Shown: positions 48,418 to 60,100 of the stretch, piece by piece
Position numbering within the stretch: the stretch's first letter is position 1
Layout: each line of letters begins with the position of its first letter
Source: Casuarina equisetifolia
Taxonomy: Eukaryota; Streptophyta; Magnoliopsida; Fagales; Casuarinaceae
Length of the DNA: 64,000 nt
Assembly: GCA_028551475.1 (NCBI GenBank)
Contig: CM052357.1
Span: forward strand, 22,424,451-22,488,450
Direction of reading: 5' to 3'
Program-made: the position numbers and the translations under genes
The notes under the pieces: model-generated
Databases searched by the model: none
What the model was told of the DNA's origin: nothing
What the model saw: only the letters and a program-made list of their open reading frames with translations

Positions 48418-48825
48418 TAAAAGAATAAGTTCTACAAAATAATTAAATTTTGTAGAGGAATTCTTAAATTAAAATAAAATCCATAGACAAGTATGTTGAC
48501 ATAATATATGAAATGGTATTTGGAATTTGATGATCAATATGTACAAAACTAATCCTTATATATAGGAGCGAATAATATCTCTAACTTAAGAAAGAAAAAT
48601 AAGAAACATAAATGATAGATAACTAATACAAATTAGGAAGACATTTGAATGCTTTGGAAATATAAGGATAATTTTAAACTTGGAAATCATTGACTTGATT
48701 TGAATTTGAATTGTTGTCATCTTTGTGGATTGGGTGGTTGGTGGCCGAGGTTTCTTTGGAAGATTTCATTGATGGAGAATCCAAGAATCTTGCTTGATTG
48801 ATGTGATGAGATTGTTCCTTTAACA
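48418..48825 (-). repeat. Right (5') LTR of the minus-strand copia element
   Basis: 408 bp. It begins TGTTAAAGGAAC at 48825 on the minus strand and is followed two bases beyond its end by the primer-binding site. About 23 mismatches to the left LTR were counted by eye, almost all transitions. Confidence 0.85.
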
Positions 48826-49486
48826 ACGTTATATGCAATTGTAGCATCACACCATCCAACAAAACCTTGGCCCTTGAATACTCTCACATCCATTTCAATT
48901 TAAACATCTTATTGCTCGTAATTATCATTTGTGGGTTAGGTCAATTATCACCCAATCTACAACTTTAGTGCTAGTTATGTTGGTATTGTGGTCCATTTAT
49001 GAGCCTTTAACTAGAATATGGTTTCAAAATCATATAATCATGAAAATAAGTTAGAATCAAAGGAAAAATTAGTAAAATAATGAATTTGGTAGAATAAGAT
49101 TGGCGTTGATAGTGTTTAAGGGTTACATTTTGTTTTTGATATTTTCTCTCTAGGTTCCTTTATACATGAGAGTACTTACCAATTGAACTCTATTTATGCT
49201 ATATAAAGAGAGCAAGAACTAAGTGAATATAAGTTTATGGGCAGCTAGAATTATGGTAGTGATATTTCATGCTAACTAAAGTTATGAAAATTGGCAAACT
49301 TTAAAAATGGTTCTAAATTTGGATATCAAAAAGTTGGTTAAGGAAAAACAATGAAAGTGCAAGCATTTTTGCAGTTTCTAACATTTTCTCTAAGAGTATA
49401 TTTTTTTCTCCAAGATGATTAACTTCTTTCAATGGCACGAGTTAACCCGAATACCTCATTTTTTTTCCCTATTGATAAATGTCCTA

Positions 49487-49602
49487 ACTAACCCTTGGCT
49501 TAGTGTTGTTCTCTAAGCCAAACCCTAACCAACAGTCTCATCGGTCGTAGGTTCAAGTCCCTTCTCCCCTCCTTGGGTGCGTGTGTTAAAAAAAAAAAAA
49601 AG
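49487..49602 (+). mobile_element. tRNA-derived SINE-like element
   Basis: An A-box-like TTGGCTTAGTGTTG (about 49495-49508) and a B-box GGTTCAAGTCC (49550-49560) are spaced as in tRNA-derived SINEs. A run of at least 13 A (49588-49601) ends the element. A related truncated copy lies at 38310-38370. It does not fold as an intact tRNA gene. Confidence 0.55.
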
Positions 49603-49951
49603 GATGACCATGAAATATATTAATCAAGAAACACATTAGATCATCAATATTATAATCAACCAAGGGAAGTTAATGTGCATATACTCTATAATATGTTACC
49701 ATCAAATTAGCTCAATTTATTTTCCTTTTCCTCTCTATATATGGTAGGATTTTGGAGATAAGTATGGTAGATACAAATTCGCTTTTTACTTAATTAGGCC
49801 ATCTTTCAGTGGCGCTTTGTTTTGGAAAGTGGGTGCAAGGTCCCAAATGCAAGCTAAAATTTCTATTAATCATTTGTTCTCTAGATTCTAGAAAAGAAAT
49901 CTTTTGTTCTTCCCATATTTCAATGCCTTATATTAGTTGCAATATGTTTTA

Positions 49952-49982
<31 letters not shown>

Positions 49983-50418
49983 TGTATGTGAAGATATTGT
50001 TTCTGTCCTTATAAGCTGATTTTAAAGAAAATAGGTTCTTGACATAATATTAGAACTTATAATTTAGATAAAAAAAATTAAATTATAAATCAAAATCTTT
50101 GTACATATCTCCTTTATGATATCACTCACAAATTAGATAAGTTTAGCTTATAATGATTACAAGAAGTGTTAGAATTTCGTTGTTGCATAACCAACTGAAA
50201 ATGCAAAGATCAAGAAGAGCAAGTTAAATGGTAGCTGGAAGGGAGCTAAGGTGTATGAAAAGGTGTAAGTCAGTACGATTGTGTTATGTTGTGTTTTTCT
50301 GTCTTGGTAATATTGTGTTGTTTTTGGTATAGAGTATTGGTAGAGTGATTGTGTTGTTGTGTCGTTGCTATATATTAAGCAAAGGGGTCAAAAAGGCATC
50401 TTGTTGTATTCAGACGTT

Positions 50419-50512
50419 GATCATTCTGGAGGACTTCTACCAACTTTGGTTTCCAATGTCAAATCGATCATTCTGGAGGATTTCTATCAACTTTGGTTTC
50501 CAATGTCAAAAC
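50419..50512. repeat. Two-unit tandem repeat, 47-bp period
   Basis: Units start at 50419 and 50466 with GATCATTCTGGAGGA and share CAACTTTGGTTTCCAATGTC, with two or three substitutions. Confidence 0.8.
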
Positions 50513-52889
50513 CCTTGTTCTACTGTTTTCTTCCTCGATCAGGTTCACCATTAGTAACCGGCGGAGACGCCTCCGATCTCTCCCTTTATGGGAGAACTTT
50601 GTAGTGCAAGATCCTATGACTCGATCCGAAACTAAGGCGACTTGCAACAGTCGCATATTACATGTAACTTAGTATGAAATGCTCCATATGTGAAATTATT
50701 CTCTCGTTTCTATATAAGCTAATTTTAGAAAGAAAATGAGCTATACAAGGTTGCACCAATATCTCTTTTCCTTCTTCCATCTCCCTTTTCTCCAGTCTTC
50801 GCCACTAGGCCTGTTGCCTCCGTCCAACAATCACCACCATGGTTCTTCCTCTCTCAACCAACATGCTAATAGTCTCTTTTAGTCCACCACACCATTTCTT
50901 CCCCCCGCATTTGTTTTGTTTTTTTAAAGAACTTGTTTGTTACAATTGCGAGATGGAACCCACATAGTTCCCAAACTAGTAACTTAGTATCCCAACCTTT
51001 GGTACAAAGCCATTACTTTTCTCAGCCTAGAATCTTGGGTTGGGCCTAGGCTCATTTCTTACTGAATAAAATACTTGTTAGATCACCATAGAGAAAAAGA
51101 AAGAATACATCCCAATTTCATTGATACCTTATAGTCTCCGAATCAAACCATGTTCAGTCTTAGAAAACGACAAAGACAAAGTGGCTAGAACTGGACAAGT
51201 GCAAAGAGGTTTCCCAGTAACTTAAGGCTAAAAGTAGAGATCAAAAGCTTGGTGAATATGCAACGAAAAAATAGAGGTACTTACTTCGTGAATCTTTACT
51301 CAGGACTGACTAGCAGTTCGGTGAATCTTTCTTTCTACTGGTGGGAAAAGAGTTCCGCAGTATAAAGGGTGATTTTGCATAGCTTAGCTGTACTTTATCT
51401 TCATCTAACTTAAAACTAGACCATTGCAGGACTTCATTTCGTAATATAAAGAACTTTGTATCTCATATTAAAAGTTAATTCAAGAGGTAAAAAGATAAAT
51501 TTAGGGAGAATTAGAAATTCTAACTCACATCTTGGCGACATGTGATTAAATATCCATATCATCTCGTAGTTTCTCTTTTTACATAAATGTTAAATTTGTT
51601 TATATCCATAGAAGTATTAAGAAAAAACGTGAATGTTAATACCATATAAAGAACCCAATACTATTACGTGTACAAGTATTTGAACATGTGACTAATTCTC
51701 TTTGAAAAGGATTACCACTCAAGGGGAAGCAATTAGGGGAATTTTGGATAGTTTAGATTTTTAGCATCATTGAAGGGACAAAAGCCACCTTTGTTTTAAA
51801 AGGAAAATTAGCCTTGATCTCTAGATTTCAAAAACTTCTTTCTCTTCACACGGCCAGCACCTTATAAAAGTTTCCTGGCCTGCTCGCTAAGTCCTATTCC
51901 CCTTCCCTTCTTATCTAGTTGCAGAGGCAACCCATACCGTGTGAAACCCTTTTTAAAGCAGAGGTCATATCTTTACAATAAATACCACCACCAGCAGGAG
52001 ACTTAGTGAACGATAGTCCCTTTAGATTTGGAACTGTCTCCTCTGACTTGCCAACATAATAAGTAGAGGACAATATCCTTAGAGGTGTTAAGAAAGAATC
52101 TAAACTTTAATACTATATGAAGAAACTAATATCTACCTCAAAGCCAAATCAAAAGATGGAGGATGAATATACATATTTATATAGATAACCAAGAACTCTA
52201 ACTCATATCTTAACAATGTGAAACTAGATATTAACATAATAACAAGTTATTGTATTTGTTATTTACTGCTTATTACACCAAAGATGAGATGACTACCAAC
52301 CATTTTAATTATAAGCGTGATCAGCTCCGATATTTGCTGAATGATGGACATTTTTCTGAAAGTGAGCAGTAAAGACAACTTTTCTCCTTGGGTGACCCTG
52401 ACTAAAATAAGAAAGTATGGCTAGTCAGCATTCGAAATCAATAAACTAGATTTGGTCGCTTGGGTTAGTTAGAAGGAAAGTTTACGAATGTTTGTCTCTT
52501 CTTGGTTGTCCAAACTTTCAACGTTTAGCAAAAGGAATTCAACAAATGATTATCATATTAGGTAACGAACCATCTTTTAGATTTCCCGTTGTCTGAGAGA
52601 GAATAATAAAATATATTTGCATACAAAACGCTTGTTGGCCTCGCTTATCTCCTTCCCTTGTCTTGGTTTCCGGCTAATCATTGAATTGTTAAAAAGGTAA
52701 CTAATTAAGAATATGTAATTCGACATTAACATAGACCAAACATACATATTTTGTCGGAACAACAAACAAAAGCATCGGACACACATTGGTTTTGTTTTAA
52801 CTAATATTTAACTTTGTACGTGGCCAACTCGATAGAGTCCTGAACGATCTTTCAGAAGACAAAAAAGGAACATAGAGTGAGAAGCTTTC

Positions 52890-53635
52890 TCATCGCAAAA
52901 GTCTTCTTATAAGCTCTACGTCAACAGCAGTGGTGTCTACAGAATCCAGCAGCTGAGCGAGTCTTTCGCTCAGGTCATCCACCTCAGTTCGTAACCTCTT
53001 CAGGTAAGTGCACGTTTCAGCAAGCACATTAGCTGCCGATTGCTGCACCAAAGGACAGAAACTGGTTAGCATTGAAAAGACTACCATTGTTGTTCTTCAT
53101 TCACAATAACTCTACAGCAACCAATCTCGTCCAGAAACCCTTGTTATATGGTCATACTACTATATATGCCAAAGAATAATTTGAAAGAAAGCAGTATGGT
53201 GAAATTTGTTACTGCCGGAATGGCCATCACCATCAGTGACAGTAACTTACTGACAAGGTCTGCAAAATTTCAAACTCTGCACAAACAGCCACCCGTCCAA
53301 TCAAATCAAAATTGTCAGGTTTCAACTTTTTCCAAAACTGAAGGAAAAAAGAGATGAAACTTTGCAACCAGAATTCATAAACCGCTTTAAGGCACCAGAA
53401 TGGCATGATCACAATCCATGTCTGTACTTTAGGAACAGGCCATGACAATCATGAAGAAAGAAGAAGAAGAAGGTAAGAAATGACAGACAACGTCAACACG
53501 ACAGAAGAAAAACCTAGCGTATACCGTTCCGTTGCGCCTTTGATTATACTGTGGGAGCAATGACTGAAGTTTCACAACAAGATCGTTGATCTCCTCCTCT
53601 GTGGCGTTGGAAATTCTTGATCCCCGGCCAGACAT
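52890..53635 (-). CDS. Atypical HLH protein of the PRE (paclobutrazol-resistance/BANQUO) family
   Basis: Two exons on the minus strand, 53635-53525 and 53042-52890, give 264 nt (87 residues). The protein starts MSGRGSRISNATEEEINDLV and has helix 1 (INDLVVKLQSLLPQ) but no DNA-binding basic region. Helix 2 spans the splice junction (NVLAETCTYLKRLRTEVDDL), followed by SERLAQLLDSVD. Family members are small nuclear proteins that pair with and inhibit other non-DNA-binding or DNA-binding bHLH factors (IBH1, HFR1, PAR1). They promote cell elongation in gibberellin, brassinosteroid, auxin and light responses. The frame extends upstream only from a TTG, so the ATG at 53635 is the start. The Arabidopsis syntenic counterpart is probably BNQ3/PRE4. 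Confidence 0.88.
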
Positions 53636-56600
53636 GACGACTGAGCTTGCTTCTTGCAGGCCCTTACTATCAACGGCTAAGGTGGAAGTTGGAGAGGGAG
53701 GCAGAGGGTGTTTAAAAGAGAGTGAGAGGTGAGGTTTGGACAAAAATTAATTAGTTGGAAAACGACCTCTGTCGAGAAATTAGTGGCTTTGATACACAAA
53801 TAAAAAGAACAACCTAGTCCCACATTTCTGTACTGCATGGGCCAACGATCAAGTTGAGCCTGCTAAATTAATTTCTGAAAATAGCCTTTCAGCTTTGGTG
53901 TAGCTCCAAAAGGCCATTAACACATTTCCTCTAGTGGGACACGCGTCCATGTCTAGGTAGGTGCTTACAATGTTACGTTCCTCCCGGAGATACTCTTCTT
54001 CCGTTGTTTCTTTTCATGGGGTTGTCGGGGGCCAACTGATACTTTTCCTTGTCTACTCCCACTGCTGCTCTTTCCTACACCATGTGTTCTTTTTTTGTTG
54101 TGTCTGAAATGCTATGAAGGGTTCGCACTTCACGCCGACACCCCATTATTTACGGTTGGATTCAGCTTCTGATCCAAAAATGCACGGAGATCATTTTGCA
54201 GAAGATCTCTGCAGAATAAACTCTTGGAGTTTTGATGGCATTTCATGTTTGGACATGGCCAGGAATTTTAAAGCATGAGTTTGGTTGGAGGATGCGTTGA
54301 GAACCCTGTTAAAACCTTGTCCAACTCGTTCGAATTTCAAAAGCAATGACATAGTTACTGATCAAGATGTTTTCGTGTGGTATGATGTCAACCTCACCAA
54401 AAAATGAAAGAAAAATAAGTAGAGACATGCAGCCGCTCTTCTTGATTTTTTTTTTATTCTGATTCTGATTCTGATTCTGATTCTGATAATCATTTGGCAA
54501 CATTATCCTTGTCATCTTCCCGGATTTTTTTGACCATTTCCACGGTGTTACGATATAGAAAGCTGAAAGTCTCACAGACAGAGGCTTTGGGGGATTAACC
54601 GTGGTGACAAAATCATTGGATTCCTATAACAAGAAGTCCAGTAACTGAACTTGAGGAACTGCAGATTTCTCTGTTGTGGGTGAAATGCAAGCAGTCAGCA
54701 TTTAAAACCCGACGTGACAACTCACATTCACAAGAAGCTGAATGACTAAACTATACGGCATGCGCAGGAAGGAGCAACCTGTGGTGTGAAAGGGACCCAA
54801 AAGCGAAGCTAATAATTGGTGCTTCGGCCTTATTCACCTACCCTCTGACCCTAGGAAGAAGAAACAGAGGTCACCAGTAGTGCCTTTGTCCTTGTTAAGC
54901 ACCAAGCCTTTCAATCTGGGCCCTAAATTTCCGGTTGGAAGCCTATTGTCTGCCATAAATGACGTCTTATCTTTAGCACATTTTATATCTCCCCATCCGC
55001 ACGTCACACAGTTGCCTGCTGCCGTTGTTGCCCTCACAAGATAATCATAAAGGACTGTCTTTACTCTTCGTCATTGGACAACAACTCCCCAGGATGTTGC
55101 CAATTTTCCCTGCATAAAATTAAGAGCATTAATTCTTACAGAACAGGTACGCAAGTTACTGATTAGTGTGAACGGATAGTTTATTCTGCGGCAAAAAGTC
55201 CGTGAACAAAGAAGAATTGTTTCTTATGCTGCAGAAGTCCATGAACGAAGAAGAGCTGCGTACATGCATGATTGGAGGAAGGCATGATCACTTAAGACAC
55301 ACACACAAAACTCATCAATACTAATACATTCCTTCAAACAGGTTCTAAGGTTACAATTGAACACCAGCACTAAAAAGTCCCACCTCCATTTTTGACTATC
55401 AGGGCCTTGTCTCAAGCATGTTTTCCATGAAATTTGATAGTGTGCCCCCTCATGCACCGTCTTTCAAGTTGCCATCCAGAGTGACAAGATCCCAAAAGAT
55501 CTGTCTAGCAGGCCAATCTAGCCAGACAGAAAAGAAGGGTGCTCTTTTATTTCCTTCTCAGCAAATGACATCCACTAGAAGTTCCATACTCGGATGAGAC
55601 AGAAGCTACTTTGATAGATCTCACAGATTAGATTCCGTTCTGGTCTTTGCGTAAGGCCAAGATAAGCAACATCTGGCGGCATTTGTCATAGCCACAGGGC
55701 TGCGGGATCCGTCTTTGGGTTGTTAACATCCTTCGTAGGCAATAGGTTTAGGACCGGTGGCTACCTTATGCTGTCAGGTGGGTGCCAGCAGTCTAGGGAA
55801 CCCCTATGGGCTTCGCGCATGGCTATATTATGCCAGATTTTGGTCAACAATTAAAGGTTGAAATTGCTTCTTCCATCGCTATTTGTCATGCCACTTGCTG
55901 TCAATTGGAGCTACTGATTTTTACTCAGGCATAAGCATGGTACAGCCAACAGGATTTGACCACCGCGGTTTGCCCCCATCGTCTATGGACAAGACAATTC
56001 AGGATCTTTTTTTTGTGACATTAGAATGGGAAATAAAAATTACAAAATTGAATCCAACAAAACTTTTAACTCTTTCCTCCATTAGCTTTATCTCTTTCAT
56101 AACTTTTTCAAATGATTGAGAAATTCTTATTTGATACAAACATGATCGAGTAAGAACTAGAGTAAAGGATGCATGCAAGGAGCTTAGAACAGCTTCCCAG
56201 TGAATCCCATATGTTCCAGCCACCACCAAATTGGGCATCGTTTGAAGCACAGAATATGCCTACCTCTTCCAATCTCAAAGGAATTGATGGTCTCTGGTTA
56301 ACACCACTAGACGTGTAAACAGAAGAGGAAAGTAATGGAAACAAAGAAGGACAACTCTGGGATTGTCCAAACATTTCTCCAGAAAAGAAGTACATGTACT
56401 GATTTCAATAGTAGAGAGCCCTTTATACCAGGCTTTTCAAAATCAGCCAGCCCTGACCAACCATGAAAAGTTGCTCAGCCACAGCTGGTCTGGGGTCTGG
56501 GCAGTTCCAATTATCACGGGGCTCTACAAAAAAGTATGGAAGATACAGCGTCCCGTAATGTTCAAAGGACACAAGCAGATTGCACATCTTTCATGAAGTT

Positions 56601-57106
56601 TCCGTGTTCATCGATATTCATCACGAAAGATATCTTTACTATTTTATTTATTCTTTATTTGGACAAAGTTATGAAAAGTAAATATCCTGGAAGCCAAGAC
56701 ATTTACCATGTTACTGCAGTGACACCAGAAAAAGTTGTAATTTGTATATCCATTTCAATTCCTGTAACAAAAATGCTCATAATGAACAATAGAAGGAATA
56801 TTTTAAAACTAATTTTTCCCATTTTACAAACAAACCCAATGAAGGCAGATGTAGCGAATACCCAGCTGTATTCAAGGGCACGAGATGCTCTACGCATTGG
56901 CTGTAAGAAGTGTTCCACGGGCATCTTCAAATTATTGTCCTGTTTAAAAGAATTGGTCAGTTCATGAAGTCCAGAGCCATGTACAACGCATAATCCCCAC
57001 CTTCCTTCAGTAAATTGGCGATGACCTCCCCCTTGCAACTCCAAATTTGCCCTGTCATCTTGGGAGAATAGTAAACAAAGGGGAAAAGACTTCGGCTTTA
57101 AGGCCT
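53636..57106. other. Intergenic DNA between MAG2 and the PRE-family gene
   Basis: Contains the PRE-gene promoter on the left and the MAG2 3' flank on the right. A short hexamer microsatellite (GATTCT)n lies at about 54457-54486. No further gene is supported. Confidence 0.45.
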
Positions 57107-60100
57107 TCAACTTATGAAAACTCTACTCCTTAGTATTTTTTCTGTCTCGGTTACACTCAAATGCTTGATCCTATTCTCCTTCATCCATTTCTCCCCTCCA
57201 ACCAGACAATCTTGAAGCTGCTTCTCACCCATCTTCAACAGCCTCAAGCCCTCACTTGCTTTCGGGAAGAAGCCTTCTGGTCTCAAGCACCAAGACCCAA
57301 ACACTCCAAATAAAACCTGCAAATCACTATCAAACCTCTCAACACCATGATCAGAGAACTCCACATTGATCATAAGAATACCACTAAAAATCAATCGATC
57401 CACCGCAGCTGCCAAACTTCTCCACACAGAAACGAAGTCAATCCTGTTCAAATTTTCTTCTAGAACGGAAACTTTGGACTGCAAATAATCTAGAGCCCCA
57501 ACAAAAGACTTTGACACAGTCAAACCCTCTTCACCCTTTTCCTGCCATTGCCTCCTGCTCTTCATGTAATCTCGACACAAAGCATCAAACCCCCTCAAAA
57601 TAACAACAGAAATCTTCTCAATCCAATCAGCTCTAAACTTTTCCAACTTTCCAATCTCGTCATCAAAAACACCACTTGTAGAACCTTTTATTGGCCCTTC
57701 AGTATCATTATTCTCACTAACCAATATCCCCAGTTGATCACCCTCGCCAAATCCTATCTCCAGAAAAAAGACATCCTCACACCATTCCTTTAAAACAGAT
57801 TCAAAGTAGTGAGCAGCATTTATTGAGTCTGCAACTTTAATCATGGCATCATCATCTGTAAGGGCAGTCAGTCCTTCAGCTTCTTGGCATCTGAGAAGAA
57901 TGCAATCCAAAAATTTCTGAATCATAGGTACACCCACCAATCTAAGAAATCTTGATCCCAAAGAAATGCTTGGCAATGATCGGCATCGATCAACCACAGA
58001 TGATAGGTGCCTAAGAAAGGAACTAGAAATTGCAGGAGACTTGAAATCTTCAGGACCGGATGAAAGAACTACCCCTTCAACTTTCATTCTCCAATTTTTC
58101 TCATCACCCATCTCAAGTTTTAACTTTTCTAGGGCATCACTAAGCTCTATGTCAGCCCATAAATCAAGCCAGTCAGGTCGATCACAGAAGACAGATAGAC
58201 AAGAAAACCTCTGCAGGTCCCCATCTACCTGAAAGAAAATTGATATCCCAGACTGCTCAACCAGGGACCGAACTCGTTTATCAAAGGAAATCATTAAGTC
58301 AATAAGGTGAAGCCATGATATCTTTGCCTGTGGATGGGTACCAGAGACACTTTCTTCATTCAATTGAACAATAAAAGCAGGAAATATCTCCTTTGCCATG
58401 TACATTGATAACGAGGTTACCATTGCAGATATCCACTCTTCTCTGCAGCTGTACCCTACTAGCATTGCTTCATCAACCAGTGGTTGCAATAACTCATCCA
58501 TAGAGTCAACATAGTCTCTGGTTATCTTATACATAAGAGCAAAAATGAATTCCGGCTTGTCAATCCATTTTGAGAAATGGCGTTGTGACACCAATGATAT
58601 AGGATTTACAAGCTCTTCAATAGCCCAGAGTGGCTGGCGCAAAGCAGATACCAAGTTATAGCCCTGTAGTTGCCTAGACTTTCTTCGTCTCTGCAATTCC
58701 TGAAGACTGCACAAGGCAAGAAAGTTTTCACAGTACTGTTTTTTGAGGTCCCCCTGCATTGTGAAGAGAGGATTTGGAGCCGCAGCTGATTTCCCTCCAT
58801 CTAGGTTTGAGGAAGTCAAAGTGGAAAGAGGTGGTGGCCATCCAAGGGAAACAAGAAGCGCTCGGTGTTCTGCAATTTCCTGGGGTCTTAAAATAGCTAA
58901 AGCTCGATCTACTCTGTGATCAACTGATGAAACAAGACGTGCCCATTTAGGGTGTGTCCTTGTAACAGAAGCTAATGTGTCTTCTATCAGTTTAAGAGTT
59001 TTAATAGCAAGCTGGCGCAATTCCTGCATCACAGAGGGCCAAAAGAATTATAAGGACAAAAATAAGAAAACTGCTTGCAGAACATCATCCTTTTTCCATG
59101 GACCAAAAAAAACCACAACAGATGATTTAGTTCTAAACAAAGAAACGGTGCTCACTTCTGAGTTCTGTGAAGAAGAATGCTTCCTTAGGTTTTTGTTCAT
59201 GATAGAAGATACAGCATCCTCTATGTCACCAACCAAGATGTCAAGCTTTAACGCCGTCTCTGAAAAGATACCACAGAAATTTCACAGAAAGAAAAAAAAA
59301 ATTAAGCATGATATAACCACAATAGGCATTGCAAATGCTGACTACTTAAAATGAAAATTACAGCATAAAAGTGAAAGTAAACACAACATCATCCAAGGCA
59401 AGGAGCATCATGCAGATGGCACCACATATGTGTCAGTTCACAACTAGAACAAAGACCTACATGGCTATAAATGGTTTATTACTGTTACTCCATGTATGCC
59501 AAAACAATAATAGAATCATATGACATAGACCAATAACAAGTTCTGATAAAGCAGGAATATATGCCAGGAACAAAATAGTTTCACAAGAAATAACATCCTT
59601 CAGTGATTGTTGAACCACAAGAACTGTTCTTGAAGTAAGCTATGCAACCTGAACTTCACAAAACATTTACCCTTCCACAGCTCCTAATCAATAAACGTTG
59701 TTGAAATACCATTCAGAGAAATTAATTGGCCTTTTTATTACAAATCAGCCTTTTTCAATGACAAAAACTTGAACTACAATGAGGCATATACTCAACAACC
59801 ATTCCAACCTGTTGGTAGGTTTCTTATACATGACCCATGTTGGATCAAAAGTCAGCAACCAAAATCAAAGACATAATGTCAGAAACCTAGAGATCTTATT
59901 GCATATCACTCTCAGCAGGCCACATAGAGTAAAACCCTTTCTTTCACAGTCCCCAAATTTCACTCTGCACAGCCACTCTGCTGCCACTACCGTTGTTCAA
60001 GGACCTCTCCTCCATTGGTCAGCCTCCATTTTTCCAATCTTGAACAGCAAGGGCTTTTGTATTTCCTTTTTACTCCAAAGCTTTTTTCCCCTTGTTTTAG

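Larger units (their letters stand above)
38371..48825 (-). mobile_element. Composite, rearranged Ty1/copia retroelement cluster
   Basis: Two 408-bp LTRs in direct orientation (38371-38778 and 48418-48825) bound 10.4 kb. Read on the minus strand, the right LTR is followed by a primer-binding site (48415-48406) matching plant initiator-methionine tRNA. A gag start lies at 48352 and protease remains run to about 47021. On the far left, RNase H remains lead straight into the left LTR. So the outer frame is a minus-strand copia element. Its middle has been replaced or invaded by plus-strand copia fragments (about 40602-47020), which are in turn interrupted by two solo LTRs. All copia frames carry stops and shifts, so none is functional. 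No matching target-site duplication was found outside the two LTRs. Confidence 0.8.
48826..52889. other. AT-rich intergenic DNA
   Basis: Apart from the SINE-like element and a 47-bp tandem repeat described separately, nothing is supported. Open frames are short and lack family resemblance. Confidence 0.45.

Noticed and set aside
49550..49560. B-box GGTTCAAGTCC as a possible tRNA gene
   Set aside because: Flanking sequence does not form tRNA stems. Poly-A tail and a second copy fit a SINE better.
55224..56967. Several overlapping open frames on both strands between the PRE and MAG2 genes
   Set aside because: None has a recognisable domain or consistent splice partners.
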